The position numbers and the translations under genes were made by a program. 64,000 bases of DNA from CAMFLJ01 sp965279255. GTDB lineage: Bacteria; Actinomycetota; Acidimicrobiia; Acidimicrobiales; Acidimicrobilacustridaceae. Positions 27,326 through 41,899 of this stretch are shown one piece after another (the stretch's first letter is position 1; the number at the start of each line of letters is the position of its first letter). The notes under the pieces were generated by a model. The model was not told where the DNA came from. It saw nothing but the letters and a program-made list of their open reading frames with translations, and searched no databases. The stretch is from positions 1,922,001 through 1,986,000 of the forward strand of contig OZ257146.1 of NCBI GenBank assembly GCA_965279255.1, in the 5' to 3' direction.

Positions 27326-28389
27326 CCCGCCAGGGTCAGGTCGACCGTGCGGTCCCAGGTGAACAGCTGCACCCGCTCGGCCCCGGCGGCGACCAGCCGC
27401 GAGCGGAGGGAGTCGTCGGTGACCAGGCGCTCGATGCCCGCCGCCATGGCGTCGGGGTCGTCCGGGGCGAAGAGGACGGCGGCGTCGCCGACCACCTCCG
27501 GGATCGCCCCCGCCGCCGAGGCGGCGACGGGGCAGCCGGCGGCCATCGCCTCCAGGGGCGGCAGCCCGAAGCCCTCGTACACGGAGGGGTACACGAGGCC
27601 GACCGCGTCGCGGTAGAGGGACGACAGCCCGGCGTCGTCGACCGCCATCTGAGCGGCTCGACCGGTGAGACCGGCATCGGCCAGCAAGAGGTGCTCGGCA
27701 GTGGTGAACGGCCCCCCGCCGGCACAGACCAGATCGCACCCTCCGGGGAGGTCGGCACGGCCGAGGGCGTCGATCAAACCTCGGAAGTTCTTGTAGGGCT
27801 TGGCCCGCTGCCCGACGTAGAGGAGGTACGGCCGAGGGTGGAGCCGGGGCCCGGCGGTGACGACGGCCGGCTCGACCCCCAGAGGCGTGACGTGGACCTT
27901 GGCGGGATCGACGCCGAAGCGCTCGACGACGTCGTCCTTGGTGGTCTCGGAGATGGCGAAGATCACGTCGGCCTCACGGCACCACGTCCGCTTGCGCTCC
28001 GAGCTCGGGTCCCTGGCGCCGGTCTGCTCCGGGAAGATCTCGTGGATCATGTCGTAGACCGTGACGGCGCTCACGGGGCGGGAGGGGACGAACGGCTCGA
28101 AGTACGAGGCGTGGTAGATCGTCGAGGGCGCGGCGGCCGAGAAGGCGAGGTCGACGCCCGCACCGACGGCCTTGGACACCAGCTGTCGGGCCCACTCCGG
28201 GCGGACGCGGTCGATGTCGACGCCGACGACCTTCGCCTGGCCGGCCAACAGCGAGCTCCGGTGCAGCGGCGCCAGGATCTTCGAGTCGACGCCCCGGTCG
28301 AGCAGGCCGGCGTGGAGGCGCGTGACGTAGCGCGACACCCCGCCCACGCGCTCGATGCGGAAGATCTCAGGGCTGAAGCGGACCTTCAT
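27274..28389 (-). CDS. Glycosyltransferase family 4
   Basis: A 371-residue GT-B enzyme. The C-terminal nucleotide-sugar site is clear: LYVGQRAKPYKNFRGLI, the Lys/Arg-containing loop, and the E-x7-E motif in YEGFGLPPLEAMAAGCPV. The N-terminal RVGGVSRYV is the acceptor-side glycine loop. It probably adds a sugar from a nucleotide donor to a lipid-linked glycan in the cytosol. The start overlaps the end of the flippase gene by 23 bp, consistent with one operon from the phosphoglycosyl transferase gene onward. Confidence 0.88.
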   Translation of the reverse strand: MKVRFSPEIFRIERVGGVSRYVTRLHAGLLDRGVDSKILAPLHRSSLLAGQAKVVGVDIDRVRPEWARQLVSKAVGAGVDLAFSAAAPSTIYHASYFEPFVPSRPVSAVTVYDMIHEIFPEQTGARDPSSERKRTWCREADVIFAISETTKDDVVERFGVDPAKVHVTPLGVEPAVVTAGPRLHPRPYLLYVGQRAKPYKNFRGLIDALGRADLPGGCDLVCAGGGPFTTAEHLLLADAGLTGRAAQMAVDDAGLSSLYRDAVGLVYPSVYEGFGLPPLEAMAAGCPVAASAAGAIPEVVGDAAVLFAPDDPDAMAAGIERLVTDDSLRSRLVAAGAERVQLFTWDRTVDLTLAGYDEAERLRVAFSPRSR

Positions 28390-29668
28390 CGCCCACCTCC
28401 TCCCCCGCGGCCCGATCGACCCCGATCAGCAACGCCAGCCCCAGGCCGACCTGGGTCGCGAGGTTGACCACGGCTGCCCCGTTCCCACCGTGGGCGGGCA
28501 CGATGAGGGCGTTGAGCGCCACGTTGGCGACGAGCGCCACACCCACGCAGACCATCAGGAAGCGTTGGGCGAGGACGGCCGCGACGGGCGAGGTCACGAT
28601 CACCACGGCCGCCGGCACCGCGGACGCGGCCAGCAGCCTGGTCATCGTCGTCGCCGCCTCGAACGGCTCTCCGAAGAGCGTCGGCAGGAGCCACCCGGCC
28701 GTGGCGATCACGACGATCGCCGGGAGGAGGGCGAGGCCCGCGCCCATGGCGACCGACCGTCGGAGCTCGATGCGGCGACGGGCTCCGGACACCCCCGAGA
28801 CGTGGCCGAGCACCATGCCCCCCACGACGAGAGCGGGGAGGACCGACAGCTCGAGGAGCCGGGCGCCGGCGGCGTAGAGCCCGGCCTGATCGGGCCCCAC
28901 CAGGACCGTGACGAGGTAGATGTCGACCCGGCTGTAGACCACGGCGAACACCGTCGCCAGGGCCAGCCCCACGGTGGAGCGCAGCCGGACGTCGGGAACG
29001 GCACCGTCGGGCTCAGGCTGCGGCCAGGCCAGCACGTGCCGGAGTCGGAGAGTGACGATCGCGGCAGAGGCGAGGTCGGCCACGGCGTAGACCATCGCCG
29101 CCACGACCACTCCGGCACCCCCGTGGAGGGCGATGGCCCCCGCCCCGAGGACGAAGAGGCGCGAGCCGATCTCGTTCGCCCCCTCGAGCCCGATGCGGCC
29201 GAGCATGCGGTAGCCGGTGAGGATCGTCTGGTACACCGCCGTGCCGGCCAGGGAGCCGAGGATGATGATGGCGGCGTAGCCGTCGCGACCCGTCGTGGCG
29301 AGCAGGTAGGCGGGGACGAGCGCGACCCCGCAGACGACGGCGTACAGGAGACGGCGACGCACCACCGTGGCCGCCGCGGTCGAGCTGAAGTGGCCCCGAC
29401 TGGCGACGAACGAGGCGAGCAGGTGCTGGAGACCTGTGTCGCTCACGGCGATGGCGATGGCCAGGAGCGCCAGGAGGGTGGAGAGGTCGCCGAACTGCTC
29501 GAGCGGCAACGTCCGCGCCGCGACGATCAACCACAGGGCCGAGATCGCCGAGGCGACCCCCCGCGCTCCGGTGAGCCCTGCGACCGACCGGACCCGGTCG
29601 CTGCGCAGCACGACCGCCAGCCGTCCGCCGCTGGTGGGCACGGTCGGCGTCGAGCCCGGCTCAGCCAT
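28367..29668 (-). CDS. Wzx-like polysaccharide flippase (MATE/MOP superfamily)
   Basis: A 433-residue protein with 12 or so membrane segments and no soluble domain. The first helices (SVAGLTGARGVASAISALW, LPLEQFGDLSTL) resemble the N-terminus of polysaccharide transporters of the MOP superfamily. Its place between GT4 and GT2 genes supports a role flipping a lipid-linked oligosaccharide across the membrane. It overlaps both neighbours slightly (23 bp and 8 bp). Confidence 0.82.
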   Translation of the reverse strand: MAEPGSTPTVPTSGGRLAVVLRSDRVRSVAGLTGARGVASAISALWLIVAARTLPLEQFGDLSTLLALLAIAIAVSDTGLQHLLASFVASRGHFSSTAAATVVRRRLLYAVVCGVALVPAYLLATTGRDGYAAIIILGSLAGTAVYQTILTGYRMLGRIGLEGANEIGSRLFVLGAGAIALHGGAGVVVAAMVYAVADLASAAIVTLRLRHVLAWPQPEPDGAVPDVRLRSTVGLALATVFAVVYSRVDIYLVTVLVGPDQAGLYAAGARLLELSVLPALVVGGMVLGHVSGVSGARRRIELRRSVAMGAGLALLPAIVVIATAGWLLPTLFGEPFEAATTMTRLLAASAVPAAVVIVTSPVAAVLAQRFLMVCVGVALVANVALNALIVPAHGGNGAAVVNLATQVGLGLALLIGVDRAAGEEVGDEGPLQP

Positions 29669-30677
29669 GCGGGTGCTCGACCCCGAGGCGCTCGCCGCAC
29701 AGCCCCACGACCACGCCGGCCAGCCACGAGCCGGCGCTCACCGTGCCGGCCGCGGCCGAGACGAGGACCTCCATCGGTTCCGCGGGAGCCTCGTCGGCGC
29801 CGACGAGGTCGAGGACGACGAGCCCCCCGGCCCCGAGCGCGACGACCCCTGCCGCGCCGAACACCCGTCGCAGGCCGATGCCCGTGGCGCCCACGAGCAC
29901 GGGAGCGGCCAGGAGCGCCGCCTGCCGCGGGGTCGGGCGACGGTCACGGGCCCACCAGGTGCCCTTCACGCGACCGAAGCGGAAGTACTGGCGGGCGAGC
30001 GCGGAGAAGGTCGGGCGCGGCACGTAGGTCGACTGCAGCGACGCCTCGAACCACACGACGCGCCCTGACTCGAGGTACCGCTGGTTGAGGTCGAAGTCCT
30101 CGTTGAGCGCGATGCGTGGGTCCCAGCCGCCGAGCGCACGGAGCTCGGCCGTCCGGAAGACACCCATCCACACGGTGTCCGAGGGCCCAGACGTGGTCGC
30201 CCGGCGGTACCGGCTCAGGCCCGTGAAGTAGCGGTTGCGGAGGGCCCGGGCGATGCCCCGGGAGATCAGGGACCCGTTCCCGGCCCGGGCGATCTGCGCA
30301 CCGCCGACGACGCCCACGTCGGGCCGTTCCTCCAGCACGGCGACGCACGTCTCGACGTAGCCCGGCTGCACCCGGCTGCGGGCGTCGAGACGCACCACGA
30401 TCTCGCCTTCCACCTGTTCGAGGCCGGCGTTGAGGCTGGTCGACGTGCGGCGGAGGGGGTTCTCGACCACCGTGAGCCGGAGGCCCAGCTCGGCGGCGAC
30501 ACCGACGGCGACGGCGACCGTGGCGTCCTCGGAGCAGCCATCGACGAGCACGACGTCGATGAGGTCGCCCGGGTGGGTCTGGGCGGCCACGGCCTCGAGG
30601 CAGCCGCGGATGTCGCGCTCCTCGTTCAGGACCGGGATGAGCACCGTGACCGTGACCGTCGCCGGCGCTCCGGTCAC
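29661..30677 (-). CDS. Glycosyltransferase family 2, ExoA-like
   Basis: A 338-residue enzyme with a GT-A domain (VTVLIPVLNEERDI, VDGCSEDAT, LDARSR in the DxD position, NEDFDLNQR acidic base region, RQYFRFGRVKG) and one or two C-terminal membrane helices. The layout matches ExoA-type succinoglycan glucosyltransferases. It acts on the cytosolic face. The ATG overlaps the TGA of the preceding gene by 4 bp. Confidence 0.88.
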   Translation of the reverse strand: MTGAPATVTVTVLIPVLNEERDIRGCLEAVAAQTHPGDLIDVVLVDGCSEDATVAVAVGVAAELGLRLTVVENPLRRTSTSLNAGLEQVEGEIVVRLDARSRVQPGYVETCVAVLEERPDVGVVGGAQIARAGNGSLISRGIARALRNRYFTGLSRYRRATTSGPSDTVWMGVFRTAELRALGGWDPRIALNEDFDLNQRYLESGRVVWFEASLQSTYVPRPTFSALARQYFRFGRVKGTWWARDRRPTPRQAALLAAPVLVGATGIGLRRVFGAAGVVALGAGGLVVLDLVGADEAPAEPMEVLVSAAAGTVSAGSWLAGVVVGLCGERLGVEHPHG

Positions 30678-32011
30678 CGCCCGCCTCCGGTCAGGACGCT
30701 GCGGATGGTGCGCCCGATGATGCGCATGTCGAGTGCCAGGTTCTGGTGGCGGAGGTACCAGAACTCGTACTGCAGCTTCTCGCGGGCATCTTCCTCACCG
30801 GCGCCGTAGTGGTACTTGACCTGGGCCCAGCCGGTGATGCCCGGCCGCACGAGGTGGCGCAGGTCGTAGAAGGGCAGGGCGGCGGCGAAGGCCTCGACGT
30901 AGTGCGGTTGCTCCGGGCGGGGCCCGACGATCGACAGGTCGCCCTTGAGCACGTTCCAGGCCTGCGGCACCTCGTCGAGGTGGCTCTTGCGCAGGAACCG
31001 CCCGAACGGCGTCACCCGTGGGTCACCGATCACGGTGGCGTTGCCCATCGTGGTGCCGCGCGGCTCCATGGTTCGGAACTTGAGGATGCGGAACGAGCGC
31101 CCACCCTTGCCCACGCGCTCCTGACCGAAGATCAACGGACCCCGGTTGGCGACGAGGTCGCCGACGAGGACGAACGGGACGAGCAGGACGAACACGACCA
31201 TGCCGACCAGGGCGAACCCGATGTCGAGGAGCCGCTTCACGCGGCCGTACCGGGTGCGGTGGACCTCGCCGACGTCGAAGAGCAGCGACGCCCGCTCGAG
31301 GTCGGCCAGGGGCACCTTGCCCAGCCACTCGTCGGTGAACTGGGCGTAGCTGCGCAGCCGCATCCCGTGTGAGTGCAGCGCCGCGGCCTGGTCGATGACC
31401 GAGTCGTCGGCCTCGGCCACGGCGCCGAGCACGACGACGGTGGCGTTGACCTCGGTGGCCTTCTGGACGAGGGGGCCGTCGGCGGGAGGCTTGCCGTAGG
31501 GCTGCACGACCGACTCGGGTAGGACCACGCCGCTGACCGAGGCCGAGCGCTCGGCGGCGCGCCGCAGGTCGATGCGCAGCGGGGCGGCCTCCTCGGGCGA
31601 GCCCACCAGCAGCACGCGGTCGCGGGCGGCCTCCCGTTGGCGACCGCCGACGGCCAACGCCGCGCAGAGCAGGTACCAGGGCACCAGCACGATGGCCGAG
31701 CCGAAGACCACGAAGCGCGGAAGGAGGGCGTCGCCGGTGACGAGCTGCAGAACGGAGATGACCACGGCGCCGCTGATGGCGGCGATCACCGACGTGACCA
31801 GGGCCCGGCCGGCGGTGCGGGGCAGCTCGGGGAGACCCAGGCCGTAGGCCGTCACCATGAGCACGGCGATGTAGAGCAGCGACCACCCGAAGCGGAACGT
31901 GCCGGTGTAGGAGTACGGCGGGTCGGCGATGGCGCGCGAGTGGTAGACGCTCAGGCCCACCACCGCCACGACGATGCCGAGGTAGAGCGCCAGGCGCGCT
32001 CCCCGCCTCAT
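30674..32011 (-). CDS. Polyprenyl-phosphate phosphoglycosyl transferase (WbaP/WcaJ type)
   Basis: A 445-residue polyisoprenyl-phosphate hexose-1-phosphate transferase. N-terminal membrane helices and a nucleotide-binding-like middle part (RVLLVGSPEEA) are followed by the catalytic domain: KRLLDIGFALVG, FGQERVGKGGRSFRILKFRTM, LRKSHLDEVPQAWNVLKGDLSIVGPRPE, RPGITGWAQV. It attaches the first sugar phosphate to the lipid carrier and so begins the glycan made by the downstream GT2, flippase and GT4 genes. Confidence 0.92.
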   Translation of the reverse strand: MRRGARLALYLGIVVAVVGLSVYHSRAIADPPYSYTGTFRFGWSLLYIAVLMVTAYGLGLPELPRTAGRALVTSVIAAISGAVVISVLQLVTGDALLPRFVVFGSAIVLVPWYLLCAALAVGGRQREAARDRVLLVGSPEEAAPLRIDLRRAAERSASVSGVVLPESVVQPYGKPPADGPLVQKATEVNATVVVLGAVAEADDSVIDQAAALHSHGMRLRSYAQFTDEWLGKVPLADLERASLLFDVGEVHRTRYGRVKRLLDIGFALVGMVVFVLLVPFVLVGDLVANRGPLIFGQERVGKGGRSFRILKFRTMEPRGTTMGNATVIGDPRVTPFGRFLRKSHLDEVPQAWNVLKGDLSIVGPRPEQPHYVEAFAAALPFYDLRHLVRPGITGWAQVKYHYGAGEEDAREKLQYEFWYLRHQNLALDMRIIGRTIRSVLTGGGR

Positions 32012-32032
32012 GCCGTCACCGGCACGACCGGG

Positions 32033-34879
<2,847 letters not shown>

Positions 34880-34906
34880 CCGGACAGCATACCGGGGGCA
34901 CCAACC

Positions 34907-36673
34907 TCACGAACGGACGTTCGACTCCTGGCGCTGGTACTCGGTCAGCCGGAAGTCGACCCCGAGCCACGTGTGGACCTCGCCGATGCCGCTCGGCGTC
35001 CAGCCCGCCACCTCGGGTGGTGCCTGATCGGGGTCGGAGGGGATCCAGAGGAGGGTGAAGGAGTCCTCGCCCGCCCCGTCGAGCACCGCGGTGGCGATCG
35101 GGATCTTGCTGGTGCCGGCCACGCTCAGCCAGGGCGTGTCGGCCCGGTACACCGAACCGAGCTCGCGCAACCAGAAGTCGGCCGACGACACCACCGGACC
35201 GTCGACCTGGGCGACCTCGCGTGCGGCCCGGCCCACCTCGTGGGTGCGATGGGACATCCAGGCCAGGCCGAACACGGCGACCCCGACGCTGAGGCCGACG
35301 AGCACGTTGCGCACCCAGCGGTCGAGCAGCCCCGACACGCCGACGCCGACCGCTGCCAGCACCAGGCCGGACGTGAGCACGTAGCGACCGCCCCACTGCG
35401 GGACCGCACCGCCGCTGAACTGGAACAGCCACACCAGCGGGAGCGCCAGCACGACCATGACCACGGCGTCGCGCCCCTCACGGGTGACCCTGCGGTCGGT
35501 GGCCAACACGAGGGCGACCACCCCGAAGGGGGCGGTCACCAGGAAGCCCGGCACGAACCCGAGCCCGTCGACCGCCCGGAGCAGGAACAGCAGCACGGCG
35601 CCGACCGCGGCGATGCGGGCGATGCGCTGGTCGCCGGGGCGCGAGGAGCGCCACACCGCCCAGGCCAGCAACAGCACCGCCAGCCCGCCGATGAGCAGTT
35701 GGTCGGTAGCGGTGCTGGGGAACAGCCCGACCGTGGTCGTCACGGCCTCCTGGAGGCGGATGCCCAGATCGGAGCCGCCACCCGTCGCCGTGCCCGACGC
35801 CCGGCCGGTGCGCAGCGAGGCCCCCAGCAGGGCCACCTCGAGCAGGTAGTTGGCGGCCACCAGGGCGACGAAGCCCACGGCCGCGAGGGCCCCGGCCACC
35901 GCCGCTCGTACGAGCCCGCGCCGCCGCCAGAGCAGGACGCAGCCGACGGCCACGACGACGAACCCGTAGGCCGCCGCCTCGGTGCGCATGGAGAACGCCG
36001 CCCCGAACGCCAGGCCGGCGGCCAGCGCGGTCCAGCGGGCGCGGCCGGCCGCGGTGTCGACCATGGCGACCACGCCCCAGGCCATGAGGCCCAGGCCCGG
36101 GGCGTGCTCCCACAGGTCGAGCGCGTAGAGCAGCGCCGGTGAGCCCAGCCCGATGAGCCCGAAGGCCAGCCAGCCCCGCCGCTCGTCGGCGCCGGAGCGC
36201 AGGGCGAGCGCCCGAGCGGCGAACGCGGCGGCGACGGCGCCGAGCATCGACCAGAGCAGGGCGCCCCGGTAGCCGGCGACGGCGAACAGCGGGCGGGCCA
36301 GCTCGATCACGGGCACGGTGGTGACGTTGACGAAGTGGCCGTCGACGACGGACGTGTAATAGAGGCCGTGCACCGAGGCGTCGGGGTCCCACTCGGCGGC
36401 CCAGTAGCCGACCGCCGGGGTGGCGGTGCCCTCCTGCTGCATCACCTCGAGCGTGGCGAGCTTGCCGCCGACGTCGGTGCTCAGCGTGCCCTGCGTGTCG
36501 TTGAGGAACGACAAACCGACGTAGACGAGCAGCAGCGCCAGGCCGGCCAGCACCACCACCGCCGGGCGGCTGCGCACGATCGCACCTGCACCTGCACCTG
36601 CACCTGCACCCGACACCGCGTCGGGGCCGGCGGTGGTCGCGTCTCGCTCGTCTGGTGCCTGCTGGTCCGCCAT
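34907..36673 (-). CDS. Large polytopic membrane protein, possible glycosyltransferase
   Basis: A 588-residue protein with a low-complexity N-terminal tail containing about five Gly-Ala pairs (see the repeat at 36582), then some twelve membrane segments and a soluble C-terminal domain of about 100 residues. GLYYTSVVDGHFVNV and FSMRTEAAAYG lie in predicted loops. It looks like a GT-C or related lipid-linked sugar enzyme, but I cannot place it in a family. The start at 36673 follows a GGAGGAG site; it is 27 bp upstream of uvrA. Confidence 0.68.
   Translation of the reverse strand: MADQQAPDERDATTAGPDAVSGAGAGAGAGAIVRSRPAVVVLAGLALLLVYVGLSFLNDTQGTLSTDVGGKLATLEVMQQEGTATPAVGYWAAEWDPDASVHGLYYTSVVDGHFVNVTTVPVIELARPLFAVAGYRGALLWSMLGAVAAAFAARALALRSGADERRGWLAFGLIGLGSPALLYALDLWEHAPGLGLMAWGVVAMVDTAAGRARWTALAAGLAFGAAFSMRTEAAAYGFVVVAVGCVLLWRRRGLVRAAVAGALAAVGFVALVAANYLLEVALLGASLRTGRASGTATGGGSDLGIRLQEAVTTTVGLFPSTATDQLLIGGLAVLLLAWAVWRSSRPGDQRIARIAAVGAVLLFLLRAVDGLGFVPGFLVTAPFGVVALVLATDRRVTREGRDAVVMVVLALPLVWLFQFSGGAVPQWGGRYVLTSGLVLAAVGVGVSGLLDRWVRNVLVGLSVGVAVFGLAWMSHRTHEVGRAAREVAQVDGPVVSSADFWLRELGSVYRADTPWLSVAGTSKIPIATAVLDGAGEDSFTLLWIPSDPDQAPPEVAGWTPSGIGEVHTWLGVDFRLTEYQRQESNVRS
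36582..36611. repeat. Hexanucleotide tandem repeat (GCACCT)4-5 inside a coding region
   Basis: Four perfect GCACCT units followed by GCACCC, 30 bp. In the gene on the minus strand they encode alternating Gly and Ala just before the first membrane helix. Copy-number changes would stay in frame. Confidence 0.95.
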
Positions 36674-36738
36674 CGCTCCTCCGGATCGCTGCGACTCTCG
36701 CACAGGCGACCCGGTCGCCCGGGGACCCCCGGGGGCGG

Positions 36739-38754
<2,016 letters not shown>

Positions 38755-38764
38755 GCGGAGAAGT

Positions 38765-40147
38765 CTACGAACCCCCTGTGACAACGCAGCCGAGCTCCCA
38801 CTCGTCGCCGACCTGCTCGAAGGGGGCACACGAGGGCCAGCGGCTGGTGTCGAGGTGGTACGAGATCGGCTCGAGCACCCACGTGCGGCCGGTGGGCTCG
38901 GCACCGGGCCGCACCCAGTACCAGCCGTCGACGTCGGCCATCGCCGGTGGGAGGTCCGACCCCCTGTCGGTGTCGAGGTTCCACCACGCCAGCGGCCACA
39001 GCCAGTTGGGGTGGACCAGGAGCCCGTCGCCGGGCTGCACGGCATCGCGGGCGGCGAGCGCGGGGGTGCCGGTGCCCTCGTCGAACCCCATCGCCGTCGG
39101 CAACGAGCGGACCCACAGGAGCGCCATGACCGCCACCAGCACCGCGGCGATGGGGCGCGACCGACGCAGGACCCACTCCCCCGCCGCCGCCCAGGCGACC
39201 GGCACCGCCCACGACGAGCCGGCCAGCGTGCGGGGGATCACGATCCGGTACCGGAGCCCGGCGAGCACCACCAGCGCGAGCGGGACCAGGAACAGGGCGC
39301 CCCAGATCCTGGCGAGGCGGGGACGGGTGGCGAGGAGCGCCGCGCCGCCGAGGAGCGTCAGCGCGGTGACCAGCCCGAAGGTGCCTTCGAGCAGCGACAC
39401 CATGCCGTTCACGAGCCCGTCGGCCGATGTGAGGTCGGTGTGGGGGATCCACAGGCCGTGCCCGCCGTCGGCCTGCTCGAGGAAGGAGGGGCCCCACAGG
39501 ACGGCCCAGACCGCCACCGCGCCCACGACCGCGCCCCGCCACTCCCACGCGGCACGGTCGCGGCGAAGGCCCGGCACCAGGAAGACGCCGCCGGCGAGCA
39601 GGAGGCCGCCCGCATGGTCGAGGCAGGCCACGACGAGCAGCGCCGCCACGGCGACGGCGAGGCGGCGTTCCCCCTGGCCCTTCAGCCAGCGCTCGGCGAT
39701 CACGGCGAGCAGCACGCCGATGAGGCACATCAGCGCGTACATGCGCGCCTGGCGCCCGTAGAGCAGCTGGAACGGCGCCAGGGCGAAGAGCACCACGACC
39801 GCGACCCCGAACCATCCGCGGCGGCGCATCCACCACGCGACCACCACCAGAGCAGCGGTGGCGAACACGGCCGACGGGGCGCGCAACCAGAACTCGGAGT
39901 GCTGGCCCGACACCCAGTGGCGCAGGACGTAGTCGAGCGGTGGATGGCTGTCGTTGGCCCGCAGCGCCCCGGGGATCTGGCCCAGCGGGAGGTCGGCGTA
40001 GGCCCCGGTGAAGGCCTCGTCGAAGCTCAGGCGGGCCGACCCGAGCGCCCACCAGCGCAGCACCACCCCCACCACGACGGAGGCGACCGCGACGGTCCGT
40101 TGGGTGGAGGTCCATCGATCCTCGGTCGCCCGTGCCTCAACCGCCAC
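38765..40147 (-). CDS. GT-C (PMT_2/ArnT-like) membrane glycosyltransferase
   Basis: A 460-residue polytopic protein. The first loop has RLSFDEAFTGAYADLP, the Asp-Glu motif of PMT/ArnT-type GT-C enzymes, and the second loop has SHPPLDYVLRHW, an HPP motif also typical of them. YGRQARMYALM follows before the middle helices. It probably transfers a sugar from a polyprenyl-phosphate donor outside the membrane. It is divergent from the DPA operon by 86 bp, so decaprenyl-phosphate arabinose is a reasonable, untested donor. Confidence 0.8.
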   Translation of the reverse strand: MAVEARATEDRWTSTQRTVAVASVVVGVVLRWWALGSARLSFDEAFTGAYADLPLGQIPGALRANDSHPPLDYVLRHWVSGQHSEFWLRAPSAVFATAALVVVAWWMRRRGWFGVAVVVLFALAPFQLLYGRQARMYALMCLIGVLLAVIAERWLKGQGERRLAVAVAALLVVACLDHAGGLLLAGGVFLVPGLRRDRAAWEWRGAVVGAVAVWAVLWGPSFLEQADGGHGLWIPHTDLTSADGLVNGMVSLLEGTFGLVTALTLLGGAALLATRPRLARIWGALFLVPLALVVLAGLRYRIVIPRTLAGSSWAVPVAWAAAGEWVLRRSRPIAAVLVAVMALLWVRSLPTAMGFDEGTGTPALAARDAVQPGDGLLVHPNWLWPLAWWNLDTDRGSDLPPAMADVDGWYWVRPGAEPTGRTWVLEPISYHLDTSRWPSCAPFEQVGDEWELGCVVTGGS

Positions 40148-40233
40148 ACCGCCACGCTAGGCGCTGGCGTGGAGCCTGCCGCGGTGCCTCGCCCGTCTAA
40201 GGTCGCCCTCCGAGCGCGGAGGTCGGAAGGCAG

Positions 40234-40995
40234 ATGAGAGACGCAGTAGGAGCGGTCCAGTCGGTGCTGGTCCTCGGCGGTGGTTCGGAGATCGCCCAGG
40301 CCATCGTCGACCGCCTGGTAGCCGGCCGGTGCCGCACCGTCGTGCTCGGGGTCCGCGACCCGGAGGCCGTGAAGGCCCCTTCCTCCCGCTGGACCGCAGC
40401 CGGCGCCACCGTCGAGGCCGTCGCCTTCGACGCCCTCGACCCCGCCTCGCACCAGCCCTTCGTCGATGCCGCGTTCGAGCGCCACGGCGACCTCGACATG
40501 GTGATCCTCGCCTTCGGGGTGCTCGGCGACCAGGCCACCTTCGACGCCGACCCCGTGGCCGCCGCCGACGCGGCCAGGGCCAACTACGTCGGTGCCGTGT
40601 CCGCCTCGCTCGCGGTCGCCGCCCACATCCGCCGCCAGGGCCACGGCACCCTGCTGGTGCTGTCGTCGGTCGCCGGCGTGCGGGCCCGGGCCGACAACTA
40701 CGTCTACGGCTCCACCAAGGCCGGGCTCGACGCCTTCGCCCAGGGCCTCGGCGACGCTCTCGTCGGCAACGGCGGTCGCGTCGTGGTGGTGCGGCCCGGC
40801 TTCGTCCACGGCCGCATGACCGAGGGCATGACCCCGGCACCGTTCGCCACCACCCCCGACAAGGTCGCCGACGCGGTCGTGGCCGGGTTGGCCAAGGGCC
40901 GCGAGGTCATCTGGGCCCCGGCGATCCTCGCCCCCGTGTTCACCATCATGCGGAACCTGCCGCGGGGCATCTGGCGCAGAGTGAGCGCCCGCTGA
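40234..40995 (+). CDS. dprE2: Decaprenylphosphoryl-2-keto-ribose reductase (DprE2-like)
   Basis: A 253-residue short-chain dehydrogenase doing the second half of ribose-to-arabinose epimerisation on the decaprenyl-phosphate carrier. It has LVLGGGSEIAQAI for cofactor binding, the catalytic set LSS (144-145) and Tyr158-x3-Lys162 in YGSTK, and RPGFVHGRMT after it. The C-terminal WAPAILAPVFTIMRNLP fits DprE2. Its place in front of ubiA and dprE1 supports the call over a generic reductase. A GGAAGG site precedes the ATG. Confidence 0.88.
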   Translation: MRDAVGAVQSVLVLGGGSEIAQAIVDRLVAGRCRTVVLGVRDPEAVKAPSSRWTAAGATVEAVAFDALDPASHQPFVDAAFERHGDLDMVILAFGVLGDQATFDADPVAAADAARANYVGAVSASLAVAAHIRRQGHGTLLVLSSVAGVRARADNYVYGSTKAGLDAFAQGLGDALVGNGGRVVVVRPGFVHGRMTEGMTPAPFATTPDKVADAVVAGLAKGREVIWAPAILAPVFTIMRNLPRGIWRRVSAR

Positions 40996-40996
40996 C

Positions 40997-41899
40997 ATGA
41001 CCGCCGACCCGATCGAGCCACCCTCGCTGGTGGTCGGCGTGATCCGCTCGCTGCGACCCAAGCAGTGGGTGAAGAACGTCCTCGTCTTCGCCGCGCCGGT
41101 GGCGGCCGGGATGATCGACGAGCGGTCGACGCTGCTGCACACCCTCGCCGCCTTCGCCTGCTTCTGCGCGGCGGCCAGCGCCACCTACCTCCTCAACGAC
41201 GCCGTCGACGTCGAGGCCGACCGCCGTCACCCGGTCAAGCGGCATCGCCCCATCGCGGCCGGCTCGGTGCCCGTCGGGCTGGCCTTCGGCCTGGCCGCGG
41301 TCCTGCTCGTCGTCGGGGTCGGCGGTGCCTTCGTCACCTCCCGCGACTTCGGCATCACGATCCTCGCCTACCTCGCTCTCACCACCGCCTACACGGTGAA
41401 GCTCAAGCACATGCCGGTGCTCGACATCGTGGCGGTCGCCTCGGGCTTCGTGCTGCGGGCGATCGGCGGCGCCACCGCCACCGACATCCCGATCAGCGAG
41501 TGGTTCTTCATCGTCACCAGCTTCGGCGCCCTCTTCATGGTCGCCGGCAAGCGCCACGGCGAGCTCTCCGACCTCGAGGAGCACGAGGCCGTCGACGTGC
41601 GCCCCGCCCTCGCCGCCTACACGCCGAGCTTCCTCGCCTACCTGCGGGCCGTGTTCTCGGGCGGCGTGCTCATCGCGTACTGCATGTGGGCCTTCGCCTC
41701 GGCCGAGGCGAACGGCGACGGGGCCATCTGGTACCAGATGTCGATCGTGCCCTTCGCCGTGGCCATCCTCCGCTACGCCCTCCTGCTGGAGCAGGGCAAG
41801 GGCGCCGAGCCCGAGAACCTCGTCCTGTCCGATCGCACCCTCCTCGTCGCCGGAGCGGTGTGGGCCATCATCTACGCCTGTGCCGTCTACGCCACCTGA
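40997..41899 (+). CDS. ubiA: Decaprenyl-phosphate phosphoribosyltransferase (UbiA family)
   Basis: A 300-residue membrane prenyltransferase moving 5-phosphoribose from PRPP to decaprenyl phosphate (Rv3806c-like), the first committed step to decaprenyl-phosphate arabinose. RPKQWVKN near the start, the metal-binding LLNDAVDVEADRRHPVKRHRP (Asn67, Asp68, Asp71, Asp75) and YTVKLKHMPVLDI are typical of this subgroup. About nine helices. It begins 1 bp after dprE2 and overlaps dprE1 by 20 bp. Confidence 0.9.
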   Translation: MTADPIEPPSLVVGVIRSLRPKQWVKNVLVFAAPVAAGMIDERSTLLHTLAAFACFCAAASATYLLNDAVDVEADRRHPVKRHRPIAAGSVPVGLAFGLAAVLLVVGVGGAFVTSRDFGITILAYLALTTAYTVKLKHMPVLDIVAVASGFVLRAIGGATATDIPISEWFFIVTSFGALFMVAGKRHGELSDLEEHEAVDVRPALAAYTPSFLAYLRAVFSGGVLIAYCMWAFASAEANGDGAIWYQMSIVPFAVAILRYALLLEQGKGAEPENLVLSDRTLLVAGAVWAIIYACAVYAT

